Below are positions 45,058-54,100 of a stretch of DNA of 64,000 nucleotides, in pieces. Made by a program: the position numbers and the translations under genes. Numbering within the stretch: the first letter of the stretch is position 1; the number at the start of each line of letters is the position of its first letter. Origin of the DNA: an uncultured Clostridia bacterium (GTDB lineage: Bacteria > Bacillota > Clostridia > Christensenellales > Borkfalkiaceae); the NCBI GenBank assembly GCA_934271245.1, contig CAKQQY010000003.1, positions 1 through 64,000 on the forward strand, given 5' to 3'. Under the pieces are notes generated by a model. It made no database searches. It saw nothing but the letters and a program-made list of their open reading frames with translations, and was not told where the DNA came from.

Positions 45058-46227
45058 TTAAACGAAAAGCGTTTTGTGTTCGTTTTCGCGTTCGTTTTTG
45101 AAAAGGTTATAAAGGTCGTTTGCGAGAACGTCTTTATTAAAGCAAGCCAAAGCCGTCTTTTTAAGTTTGTCCGCGTCGCTTTTTCGGGTCAACACGGGGA
45201 CTGTGGCTTTTTCGCAGATAAGGGGTAAAACGTCCGAATCTTTTTTGACCGCAAGAACTTTTATATACAGGGGAGAAGACAGCGCGTCGAAAATAAAACT
45301 TTCTTCTATGCCTAAAAGGTTGGCGGTTAAAATTCGTCTTATTCTCGTTGCGGGATAACGCTTTGTCGCCACCTTTTCCACGTATTTATCTATGTTAAAG
45401 TTGTCTTTCGCAAGCGCTTTGATTCTGTTTTCCAACCCTTCCGTGCAGTCGGAAATTTTAGCGAGTTCTTCCGCGGACGACGTAATTATTTTCGCCATAG
45501 TGATTTTATCCGCTTCGAAAGGATAGTCTTCCAACTCTTTGTAAACGTAAGACGGCATGCACTTTTTCGTCTTTCTGAACTTGCCTTCTTTAATCGCCTT
45601 TCTTATACTCGTCGCGCTGGTTATTCCTTTTTTAAGGGTAAGGTCGTTGTGGTCGCCTTCGCGAAGCATCGGAAAAATGTCCATATCGTGATTTGTTTTC
45701 AAAATCGCCTTGGTATATTCCAGCCCCAAAATGTTGTTGGGGGAATTCATAAGCGATTCGTCGAACATATCTCCGTAAAGGGATTGCACCGTTAAAAATT
45801 TTGCTTTCGCGAGCGAAATTCCGCCCGAAAGATAGTCTTTAAGCGTTTTTTTAAAGTCTTTCGTTTCGCTGTTCAGGGCGGAAGCAAGGCTTATAAAGTC
45901 GCTTTTATTTCCGTTTTCCGCGCCGAAACATATCCCGTCGACTATTCCCATCGAGTTTATGGTTTTTATTCCGCCGGAAGCGAAAAGTTCGGCGTTGGCG
46001 GTGGCGAACACCGTCGGCAGTTCTATAACCGCGTCTGCTCCCGCGATAATCGCCTGACGGGCGCGTTTAAATTTATTGAGAACGGCAGGTTCTCCGCGTT
46101 GGGTAAAGTTCCCGCTCATAACCACGACGAGATTTTCCGCTTTCAACTCGTTTTTTATATATTCTATATGTTTTAAGTGTCCGTTGTGCAGGGGATTGTA
46201 TTCGGCTATCGTTGCGCAAAATTTCAT
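45058..46227 (-). CDS. tmcAL: tRNA(Met) cytidine acetate ligase TmcAL (YlbM family)
   Basis: 389 aa. It forms N4-acetylcytidine in elongator tRNA-Met from acetate and ATP. The nucleotidyltransferase motif AEYNPLHNGH is at the N-terminus, and MSGNFTQRGEPA, VIELPTVFA and a SATSIRKAI block (KMSKS-like) follow. The start is set at MKFCATIAEYNP; an in-frame ATG 27 bp upstream gives a non-conserved MLYGSFCFF extension. Acetate from the adjacent pta-ackA pathway is its substrate, which may be coincidence. Confidence 0.92.
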   Translation of the reverse strand: MKFCATIAEYNPLHNGHLKHIEYIKNELKAENLVVVMSGNFTQRGEPAVLNKFKRARQAIIAGADAVIELPTVFATANAELFASGGIKTINSMGIVDGICFGAENGNKSDFISLASALNSETKDFKKTLKDYLSGGISLAKAKFLTVQSLYGDMFDESLMNSPNNILGLEYTKAILKTNHDMDIFPMLREGDHNDLTLKKGITSATSIRKAIKEGKFRKTKKCMPSYVYKELEDYPFEADKITMAKIITSSAEELAKISDCTEGLENRIKALAKDNFNIDKYVEKVATKRYPATRIRRILTANLLGIEESFIFDALSSPLYIKVLAVKKDSDVLPLICEKATVPVLTRKSDADKLKKTALACFNKDVLANDLYNLFKNERENEHKTLFV

Positions 46228-46254
46228 AAAAAAACAAAAACTCCCATATAACAA

Positions 46255-46284
46255 TTTACTTTTTGACTTAAAAGGTGTAAAATA
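46255..46284 (+). promoter_or_regulatory. Promoter of pta-ackA
   Basis: TTTACT (46255-46260), 18-bp spacer, TAAAAT (46279-46284). A leader of about 115 nt follows, with a CCGC-ATCGTA-GCGG hairpin. Confidence 0.5.
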
Positions 46285-46404
46285 TTCGTTGTCGGTCGGA
46301 ATTCCGCATCGTAGCGGGGAAATCCGTCGTCACCGTAATTGTACAACATTTTGCGATAAATATAAAGCAAATAAAATAAAAACTTTTTTAAGGAAGGGAT
46401 TTAT

Positions 46405-47430
46405 ATGTCAGACGTACTGTTGAAAATCAAAGAAGGCGCGAAAGCGCTCGGTAAAACCGTTGTGTTACCCGAAGGCGAAGATAAAAGGGTGGTTAAAGCG
46501 GCTTCGGTCGCCGCTAACGAAAGATTAGCGAAAATCGTTCTTTTGGGCAACGCGGAACAAATAAAAGCCGCTAACCCCGACGTAGATTTATCGGGCGTAA
46601 GAATCGTCGACCCCGTTACCGACGCAAACACCGATAAATACGCGCAGATACTTTTCGATGCGAGAAAGGGTAAAATCAGCAAAAAAACGGGTCTTCCCGA
46701 ATACGCAGACGTAAACGCGGCGAAAGCGTATATTCTTAAAGATTACACCATGTACGGCGCTTTAATGCTGAAAAACGGCGACGTAGACGGTATGGTTTCG
46801 GGCGCATGCCACTCCACGGCGAACACTCTCCGTCCCGGGCTTCAAGTTATAAAAACCAAAGCGGGCGTTCCGCTCGTTTCTTCCTGTTTCGTAATGATAG
46901 CGCCCGAAGGCGGCAACAAATATTGCGAAGACGGCGCGTTCGTTTTCGGCGATTGCGGTCTTAACCAGAACCCCAACTCCGAAGAACTTGCGTACATTGC
47001 CGTTTCTTCCGCCGATAGCGCGAAGACTATCGCGGGATTAGAACCGAGAGTCGCTTTCCTTTCCCACTCTTCGAAAGGCAGCGCGAAACACGCCGACGTA
47101 GACAAAGTAGTAGGCGCTGTAAACAAAGTAAAAGAAATCGCGCCCGACCTTAAAGCCGACGGCGAATTCCAGTTCGACTGTTCCATCGTTCCGTCGGTTG
47201 CGGCGAACAAAGCGCCGAATTCCGAGATTGCGGGGCATGCGAACGTGCTTATTTTCCCCGATCTCGACGCAGGCAACATAGGTTACAAAATCGCCGAAAG
47301 GTTAGGCGGATTTATGGCGTTGGGTCCCATTTGTCAGGGCTTTGCAAAACCTATCAACGACCTTTCCCGCGGTTGTTCTGCGGAAGACGTCGTCGCGGTT
47401 ATCGCAATCACCGCTATTCAGGCTAAATAA
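46405..47430 (+). CDS. pta: Phosphate acetyltransferase
   Basis: 341 aa. Converts acetyl-CoA and phosphate to acetyl phosphate. Short Pta form without the regulatory N-terminal domain. KTVVLPEGEDKRV, MVSGACHSTANTLRPGLQ and FPDLDAGNIGYK are family motifs. In an operon with ackA (16 bp gap), the standard fermentative ATP-yielding acetate route. Confidence 0.96.
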   Translation: MSDVLLKIKEGAKALGKTVVLPEGEDKRVVKAASVAANERLAKIVLLGNAEQIKAANPDVDLSGVRIVDPVTDANTDKYAQILFDARKGKISKKTGLPEYADVNAAKAYILKDYTMYGALMLKNGDVDGMVSGACHSTANTLRPGLQVIKTKAGVPLVSSCFVMIAPEGGNKYCEDGAFVFGDCGLNQNPNSEELAYIAVSSADSAKTIAGLEPRVAFLSHSSKGSAKHADVDKVVGAVNKVKEIAPDLKADGEFQFDCSIVPSVAANKAPNSEIAGHANVLIFPDLDAGNIGYKIAERLGGFMALGPICQGFAKPINDLSRGCSAEDVVAVIAITAIQAK

Positions 47431-47446
47431 CAAAGGAGTTAAATAA

Positions 47447-48637
47447 ATGAAAATTCTCGTTATAAACGCAGGCAGTTCCTCTCTTAAATATCAACTTATC
47501 GATATGGAAAACGAAAGCGTCGTCGCGAAAGGTATATGCGAACGCATCACTTTTAACGGCAGCAAATTGACGCAAAAAACCGCCGAGGGCAAAGAAACGG
47601 TTATTCTTCAGGACATGCCCACGCATAAAGAAGCGATGGAACTCGTTCTTAAAGCCATGCTCGACCCCGAAAAAGGCGCGATTAAAAGCGTAAAAGAAAT
47701 CGGCGCGGTAGGGCACAGAGTTCTCCACTCGGGCGAAGATTTCAAATGCTCGGTAGTAATCGACGAAGAAGTAATAAAAATCTGCGAAAAGAACGCGGAA
47801 TTAGGACCTTTACATATGCCCGGCGAAATCGCTTGCATAAAGAGTTGCCGCGAAGTTATGCCCGGCGTTCCCATGGTAGCGGTTTTCGACACCACGTTCC
47901 ACGCGACCATGCCGAAAAAGGCGTATATGTACGGTATTCCTTACGAAGCGTACGAACAATACAAAATCAGAAAATACGGTTTCCACGGCACCTCGCATAA
48001 ATTCGTTTCCGAAGAAGGCGGCAAAGTGTTAGGAAACAAAAACGCCAAAATGGTAATCTGCCACCTGGGTAACGGTTCTTCCATTTCCGCCGTTAAAGAC
48101 GGCAAATGTCTGGATACTTCCATGGGATTCACCCCGTTAGAAGGTCTCGTAATGGGTACCCGTTCGGGCGACATCGACCCCGCGGCGGTAGATTATCTGA
48201 GAGTTAAACTCGGTCTTAAAGACGACGAAGTCGTGGACTTCCTTAATAAAAAATGCGGTATGCTCGGTATCAGCGGGTTTTCTTCCGATTGCAGGGATTT
48301 GACTGCGGCAGCCGAAAAGGGCGACGAAAGAGCGAAACTCGCTCTCGAAATGGTTGCTTACAGAGTTAAAAAGTACGTCGGCTCTTACGTTGCGGTACTC
48401 GGCGGCGTAGACGCGATATTCTTTACCGGCGGTATCGGCGAACATTCTCCCGAAATCCGTAAAATGGTTATGGAAGGAATGGAATTTTTGGGAATCGACT
48501 TTGACTTTACAAAGAACGAAAATTGCGGAAACGGTACGGTAGAACTTACCAAGCCGAATTCCAAAGTAAAAGTTTACGTGCTTCCCACCAACGAAGAACT
48601 CTCTATCGCAAGGGAAACCAAGGACCTTTGCTTATAA
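47447..48637 (+). CDS. ackA: Acetate kinase
   Basis: 396 aa. Makes acetate and ATP from acetyl phosphate. LVINAGSSSLKYQL at the N-terminus, GHRVLHSGE, FDTTFHATMP, KYGFHGTSHKFVS, CHLGNGSS and GVDAIFFTGGIGEHSPEIR are all in place. AAAGGAG ribosome site. Confidence 0.97.
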   Translation: MKILVINAGSSSLKYQLIDMENESVVAKGICERITFNGSKLTQKTAEGKETVILQDMPTHKEAMELVLKAMLDPEKGAIKSVKEIGAVGHRVLHSGEDFKCSVVIDEEVIKICEKNAELGPLHMPGEIACIKSCREVMPGVPMVAVFDTTFHATMPKKAYMYGIPYEAYEQYKIRKYGFHGTSHKFVSEEGGKVLGNKNAKMVICHLGNGSSISAVKDGKCLDTSMGFTPLEGLVMGTRSGDIDPAAVDYLRVKLGLKDDEVVDFLNKKCGMLGISGFSSDCRDLTAAAEKGDERAKLALEMVAYRVKKYVGSYVAVLGGVDAIFFTGGIGEHSPEIRKMVMEGMEFLGIDFDFTKNENCGNGTVELTKPNSKVKVYVLPTNEELSIARETKDLCL

Positions 48638-48662
48638 AAGATAAAAATTCCGCTAAAAAAAG

Positions 48663-48691
48663 TTGACAACGAAAAACTTATATTATATAAT
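48663..48691 (+). promoter_or_regulatory. Consensus sigma-A promoter of yceD-rpmF
   Basis: TTGACA (48663-48668), exactly 17 bp, TATAAT (48686-48691): a full consensus match, the strongest promoter in the window by sequence. Confidence 0.9.
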
Positions 48692-48715
48692 TGTAAAGCG
48701 TTTTTGAGAAGTATT

Positions 48716-49156
48716 ATGATTATCGATTTAAGAAAACTCAAAGCAAGCGGCAAAACGGAAACGGATTTTTATTTCGAATTCGAGCCGCAGGAAGGTCTTT
48801 CTTCGTTGCCGGAAGTTACCGTTCTTTCTCCCGTAAAGGTTACGGGCAGGGCGGTGATAACGGGTAACCACTCCATGTTTATCGAAGGCGAAGTAAGCTA
48901 CGTTCTTTCGGGAAACTGCACGAGATGTTTAGAACATACCGAAAAGGAGTGCGTCGCGGAATTTTCCGGCGAAGCGGAAGAGAACGACGAAGAATGTTAT
49001 AAACTCGTCAACGACGCGGTTGACGTGAAAAAAATAGCGGAAGAAACAATCATATTGAACTTGCCCGTAAACTTTTTGTGTAAAGACGACTGTAAAGGAA
49101 TCTGCGCGGGGTGCGGAGTCAATCTCAACGACGGGATTTGCAAGTGCGGAAAATAA
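48716..49156 (+). CDS. YceD/DUF177 family protein
   Basis: 146 aa. YceD is an accessory protein linked to 23S rRNA/large-subunit assembly and almost always precedes rpmF, as here. NCTRCLEHTEKEC in the middle and a C-terminal FLCKDDCKGICAGCGVNLNDG zinc-knuckle-like region match the family. The ATG at 48716 is chosen; a TTG at 48704 would begin about 6 nt from the predicted transcript start. Confidence 0.88.
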   Translation: MIIDLRKLKASGKTETDFYFEFEPQEGLSSLPEVTVLSPVKVTGRAVITGNHSMFIEGEVSYVLSGNCTRCLEHTEKECVAEFSGEAEENDEECYKLVNDAVDVKKIAEETIILNLPVNFLCKDDCKGICAGCGVNLNDGICKCGK

Positions 49157-49176
49157 AGAAAAGAAGGTAATTACAA

Positions 49177-49371
49177 ATGGCAGTACAGAAAAGTAAAACG
49201 TCTAAACAGAGAACGAATACCAGATACGCTCAATGGAAATTAGAAACTCCCAATCTCGTAGAATGCCCCCAGTGCCACGAATTGAAAGCGCAGCACAAAG
49301 TTTGCGCTAAATGCGGCTACTACGACGGAAAACAAATCATAGACGTAGACAAAAAGGCTAAAAAAGACTAA
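49177..49371 (+). CDS. rpmF: 50S ribosomal protein L32 (zinc form)
   Basis: 64 aa. MAVQKSKTSKQRTNTRYAQ is a typical L32 start. Two CxxC pairs (CPQC and CAKC) show the zinc-binding form. It follows yceD by 20 bp. plsX, often next, is absent. Confidence 0.95.
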   Translation: MAVQKSKTSKQRTNTRYAQWKLETPNLVECPQCHELKAQHKVCAKCGYYDGKQIIDVDKKAKKD

Positions 49372-49394
49372 TTGATTTTATAAAACCAAAAAGT

Positions 49395-49421
49395 AAAGCC
49401 GAGTGTTTTCACTCGGCTTTT
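49395..49421 (+). terminator. Terminator after rpmF
   Basis: AAAGCCGAGTG (49395-49405), loop TTTT, CACTCGGCTTT (49410-49420). Confidence 0.8.
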
Positions 49422-49451
49422 AGCGTTTTAAATAAATTTCGGGGTTTCGGG

Positions 49452-50576
49452 TTATAAACCGCGTGTTTTAAGAACGACGGAACAATTAACACAAATTCCT
49501 TCTTCTCTGCCGACGAACCCTAAACCTTCGAGAGTGGTCGCGGAAATACCCGCGTTGTCGACGGGGATACCGAGAACGCGGCATAAATTATCCGCCATAT
49601 CGGGAATAAACTTTTTAAGTTTAGGTTTTTCCGCCATAATAACCGCCGAAAAACTCTCGGGAACGTAACCTTTTTCGGAAACCATGGCGACGACTTTTTC
49701 CAAAAGCATAACGCTGTCGGCGTTAAGATACGTCGGGTCGTCGTCGGGGAAGTAGTAACCTATATCGCGAAGCCCCGCGGCGGATAACAACGCGTCCATC
49801 AGGGCGTGAGTCAAAACGTCGGCGTCGCTGTGACCTAAAAGACCCTTTTCGTGGGGAACGGTAACTCCGCCGATAATAAGTTTTCTGCCCGGAACGAGTT
49901 TGTGGCAATCGAACCCGACGCCCGTTCTTACGTTTTCGGAAAGATAAAGTTTTTCGAAGTCTTCTTTGAAGGTGAGTTTAACGTTTTTCGGGTCGCCTTC
50001 GAACAGTCGCGGGGTATTTATATAATGTTTATATAAATCGCCGTCGTCGTTATAAGATAAGCCGTTCCTTAAAGAATAGGCTTTTTTTATTTTGTCCGCC
50101 GCAAACCCCTGGGGGGTCTGTACGCAATAAAGATTGCTTTTTCCGATGTATTGAAAATCGCCGTCAAAGGTTTCCGCTTTTATTACCGTATCTCTTTGGG
50201 GAACGACGGGAATCGCTCCGCCGTATTTGACAGCGGTATCTATGCAATCGTCGATAACTTTTTGGGTTACGAACGGTCTTGCTCCGTCGTGAATCAAAAT
50301 CACGTCGCCGTCGGCGATTTTAAGGGCGTTTTCGACCGATTCCGTTCTCGTGTTTCCGCCGATAACCGCTTCCGCTTCGCCGCACAGTTTTTTAACTTCC
50401 GTAAAATCTTCTTCGGAAGCCGTGACGATAATTCGCGAAACGCGTTCGTTTTTGTAAAAAGCGGCAAGCGTTCGCTCCAAAACGGTTTTTCCGTCAAAGG
50501 GGATAAGGAGTTTGTTTTTGTTAAAACCCGCGCGTAAGCCTTTGCCTGCGCAGGTGATGATTGCGGTAACTTTCAT
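49452..50576 (-). CDS. ispDF: Bifunctional IspD-IspF isoprenoid enzyme
   Basis: A 374-aa fusion. IspD (about 1-215) makes CDP-methylerythritol: AIITCAGKGLRAGFNKNK, and DGARPFV. IspF (about 218-374) makes the cyclodiphosphate: GVGFDCHKLVPGR, HSDADVLTHALMDALL and EGICVNCSVVLK. Two steps of the MEP pathway in one chain. The longest frame has a 38-residue Arg-rich N-terminal extension that overlaps rqcP and is not conserved; I start at MKVTAIITCAG. It follows rqcP by 5 bp. Confidence 0.93.
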   Translation of the reverse strand: MKVTAIITCAGKGLRAGFNKNKLLIPFDGKTVLERTLAAFYKNERVSRIIVTASEEDFTEVKKLCGEAEAVIGGNTRTESVENALKIADGDVILIHDGARPFVTQKVIDDCIDTAVKYGGAIPVVPQRDTVIKAETFDGDFQYIGKSNLYCVQTPQGFAADKIKKAYSLRNGLSYNDDGDLYKHYINTPRLFEGDPKNVKLTFKEDFEKLYLSENVRTGVGFDCHKLVPGRKLIIGGVTVPHEKGLLGHSDADVLTHALMDALLSAAGLRDIGYYFPDDDPTYLNADSVMLLEKVVAMVSEKGYVPESFSAVIMAEKPKLKKFIPDMADNLCRVLGIPVDNAGISATTLEGLGFVGREEGICVNCSVVLKTRGL

Positions 50577-50581
50577 AAAAC

Positions 50582-50827
50582 TCACTCGGTGATGATTCTG
50601 TAAAGTCTGTCGGCGTCTTCTTTTCTTACCGTTTCTTTTATATCGAGAATTTCGAACGCCATAGTGCCTGCGGAAAAACCTAATTCGCAAACGTCGCCAA
50701 TTTTAATCTGGTGGGACGGTTTAACGCTTTTACCGTTAATTTTAACTTTTCCGCCGTCGCAAGCTTGGTTTGCGAGCGACCGTCTTTTTAATATTCTGGA
50801 AACTTTCAAAAACTTGTCTATTCTCAT
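50582..50827 (-). CDS. rqcP: S4-domain protein RqcP (YabO family)
   Basis: 81 aa. A single S4 RNA-binding domain: MRIDKFLKVSRILKRRSLAN and GKVKINGKSVKPS. RqcP works with RqcH in C-terminal alanine tailing on stalled 50S subunits (known for Bacillus YabO). It is the first gene of the minus-strand pair with ispDF. Confidence 0.88.
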   Translation of the reverse strand: MRIDKFLKVSRILKRRSLANQACDGGKVKINGKSVKPSHQIKIGDVCELGFSAGTMAFEILDIKETVRKEDADRLYRIITE

Positions 50828-50894
50828 AATTGCCTTATTTTACGCCTTAAACGTTCAAAAAAGTACGATTTTAAAACTTTTTTCGTTAAAACGC

Positions 50895-50923
50895 TTGACT
50901 TTATATTGATTTAGTAATAATAT
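50895..50923 (+). promoter_or_regulatory. Candidate promoter of rpoBC
   Basis: TTGACT (50895-50900), 17-bp spacer, TAATAT (50918-50923), with TATAAT overlapping at 50921-50926. It implies a leader of about 200 nt. Confidence 0.6.
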
Positions 50924-50936
50924 AATAAAATGCATT

Positions 50937-50999
50937 ATGATAGGTTTAATATCGAATCTTATCGCAATTTTGGAAAAAACGAGAGAAGAAAAGCAGTAA
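50937..50999 (+). CDS. Possible 20-aa leader peptide before rpoB
   Basis: A short frame (MIGLISNLIAILEK then a charged tail TREEKQ) starting about where the rpoB transcript should begin. It encodes an amphipathic helix. There is no ribosome site, so it would have to be leaderless. May be chance. Confidence 0.25.
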   Translation: MIGLISNLIAILEKTREEKQ

Positions 51000-51129
51000 A
51001 AATTCACAAAATCCGATAATAAAAATCAATATAAACCCCATAACCTGCCGACGGTACTATTATACTATAAAATTTCCGTTTTGTAAATAAGGTCGGCGAA
51101 GAATTTAATTTTTTTAAGGAGAGCGTTTA

Positions 51130-54100
51130 ATGGCACGTAATCTACCGGAAATCGAATGTGGCAAGATTAAAAGGAAAACTTTCAGCAGAATCAAAGAAGC
51201 GATAGAACTCCCGTATCTTGTCAAAATTCAGAAAGACTCTTATGATGCGTTTATCAGGGAAGGGATAGGCGAAGTTTTGGAAGACTTCTCGCCGATCACC
51301 GACTATTCCGACCACTTCGAATTGTACTTTTTAGACTACAATTTAGACGGAGAACCCAAATACGACGAGAAAGAATGTAAAGACAGGGACGCTACGTTCG
51401 CGCGTCCGCTTCGCGTAAAGGTTCGCCTGGTAAACAAGGTTACCGACGAGGTTATGGACCAGGAAGTATTTATGGGCGACTTCCCCCTTATGACGGATAA
51501 CGGGGCGTTCATAATAAACGGCGCGGAAAGGGTAATCGTATCCCAACTCGTCAGATCTCCCGGCGTATATAACGGAATGGAAGTTGATAAATCGGGCAAA
51601 AAGATTTACGATACCACCGTTATTCCTTCGAGAGGCGCGTGGCTGGAATTCGAACAGGATTCCCAGAACGTTTTGTGGGTACACGTCGACAGAACGAGAA
51701 AACTCACCGCAACGGTACTTCTCCGCGCGTTGGGTTTCGGCAGCGACTCTTCTTTAGCGGAACTTTTCGATAATAACGCGATGATCGCGTCCACCGCCGA
51801 AAAGGACACTTCCAAAACGGAAGCGGACGGGCTTGTGGAACTTTACCGCAGATTGCGTCCGGGCGAAATCCCCACCGACGACGCGGTAAGAACTCATCTT
51901 AAAAACATATTCTTCGACCCCCGTCGTTACGACCTGGCAAGGGTTGGCAGATATAAATTCAATAAACGTTTAAGACTCGGCGCGAGAATCGTCGGTTTAA
52001 AATCGTTTGAAGACGTTATTTCTTCCGACGGCGAAGTGTTGGCTACCAAGGGTCAGATTATCGACAGACTTACCGCAGACGCCATTCAGGACGCCGGCAT
52101 AAACGTTTTCTATGCAGACGTAAACGGCGAAAGACATAAAGTCATCGCAAATAACGTCGTAAGTTTCGAAAACGTGGTCGGAATCAAACCCGACGCTTTC
52201 GGACTTTTAAAATACGTTTACTATCCTACCGTGGAATTCTCCAAAAAGGTAGCGGCAGCCGCCGCGACGGAATCCGCGGAAGAAGTTGCGGAAAAATATA
52301 AGAAAGAAATCAACGAACTTTTCTATATCGGCGAAAAGGAAATCAACGGGGAAGAAAAACCCGAAGACAGAAAGAACGAAGAAAAAGCCAAAGAAACGAG
52401 AATCAAATTTGTCAACGCGTGCGTAAGATTCGAACAACTCGTTGCGGAAAAATTCGACGGCGTTCTCGATTCCGAAGACAGAAAGACTATCCGCCCGTTG
52501 ATAGAAAAGTTAAACCATAAACATATTACGGTAGACGATATCGTAGCCGCGGTATCGGTAAACCTTGACCTTAACGCAGGCATCGGCGACGTGGACAATA
52601 TCGACCACTTAGGCAACCGTCGCGTGCGTTCGGTCGGCGAACTTTTGCAGAATCAATTCCGTATCGGTATCGCAAGACTCGAAAGGGTAATAAAAGAAAG
52701 AATGGCGACGCAGGACCCCAAGGAAGTTTCCGCGCAGGGTCTTATAAACGTGCGCCCCGTAAGTTCTGCCATTAAAGAATTCTTCGGTTCTTCCCAACTT
52801 TCGCAGTTTATGGATCAGACCAACCCGATTGCGGAACTTACTCATAAGAGAAAATTATCCGCGTTAGGCCCCGGCGGTCTTAACAGAGACAGAGCGACTT
52901 TCGAAGTCCGCGACGTTCACCACTCTCACTACGGCAGAATGTGCCCGATAGAAACCCCCGAAGGTCAGAATATCGGTCTTATTTCTTCGCTCGCGGCGTA
53001 TGCGCAGGTCAACGAATTCGGATTTATCGAAGCGCCTTACAGAAAGGTAGAACACAGACTTAACGCCGACGGCACTATGGAAACGGTAGTTACCGAACAC
53101 GTAGACTATTTAACCGCCGACGAAGAAGATAATTACATCGTAGCGCAGGCAAACGAACCGCTTATCGATAACAAATATTTCGAACACGACCGTGTTTCCT
53201 GCCGCCACAGAGACGATATAACCGAAGAAGTCAAAGAAAAAATCGATTATATGGACGTTTCGCCTAAGCAACTTATATCGGTTGCTACCGCGCTTATTCC
53301 GTTCCTTGAAAACGACGATACCAACCGTGCGCTCATGGGATCGAACATGCAACGTCAGGCAGTTCCGCTTTTGTGTCCCGAAAACGCAATCGTAGCGACG
53401 GGTATCGAAAGACGTATCGCGTACGACTCGGGCGTTATGATAAACGCCAAAGAAGCCGGCACGGTAAAGAGCGTCGCAAGCGATAAGATAGTAATCACCG
53501 GCGAAAACGGCGACGTAACTTATAAACTTAAAAAATTCGAAAGAAGCAACCAGGGTACCTGCCTTAATCAGAGACCTATCGTCGAAAGGGGCGAGAAAAT
53601 CGAAAAAGGGCAGACCATTGCGGACGGTCCTTCCACGAGAAACGGCGAACTTGCGCTCGGCAGAAACATTATGGTCGGGTTCATGAGTTGGGAAGGCTAT
53701 AACTACGAAGACGCTATTCTGCTTTCGGAAAAACTCGTTCAGGACGACGTTTTCACCACTATTCATATAGAAGAACACGAAATCGAAGCGAGAGATACCA
53801 GACTCGGCGAAGAAGAAATAACGAGAGATATACCGAACGTCGGCGAGGACGCTCTTAAAGACCTTGACGAAGACGGTATCGTAAGAATCGGCGCGGAAGT
53901 AAATTCCGGCGATATTCTCGTTGGTAAAGTAACGCCCAAGGGCGAAACCGAACTCACCCCCGAAGAAAGATTGCTCCGCGCGATATTCGGCGAAAAAGCG
54001 AGAGAAGTAAGAGATACTTCCCTTAAAGTACCGCACGGCGAAGGCGGCGTGGTAATCGACGTCAAAATCTTTACGAGAGCGAATAAAGACGAACTTTCGC

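Larger units (their letters stand above)
50828..51129. other. rqcP/rpoB divergent region and rpoB leader (302 bp)
   Basis: Contains a likely rpoB promoter (50895-50923), a 20-codon frame of uncertain meaning, and a leader ending with AAGGAGAG. The rplKAJL genes that usually precede rpoB are absent. A weak GCCGAC/GTCGGC pairing spans about 51048-51097. Confidence 0.6.

Noticed and set aside
50577..50690. 38-aa Arg-rich N-terminal extension of IspDF
   Set aside because: It overlaps rqcP on the same strand and IspD homology begins at MKVTAIITCAG.
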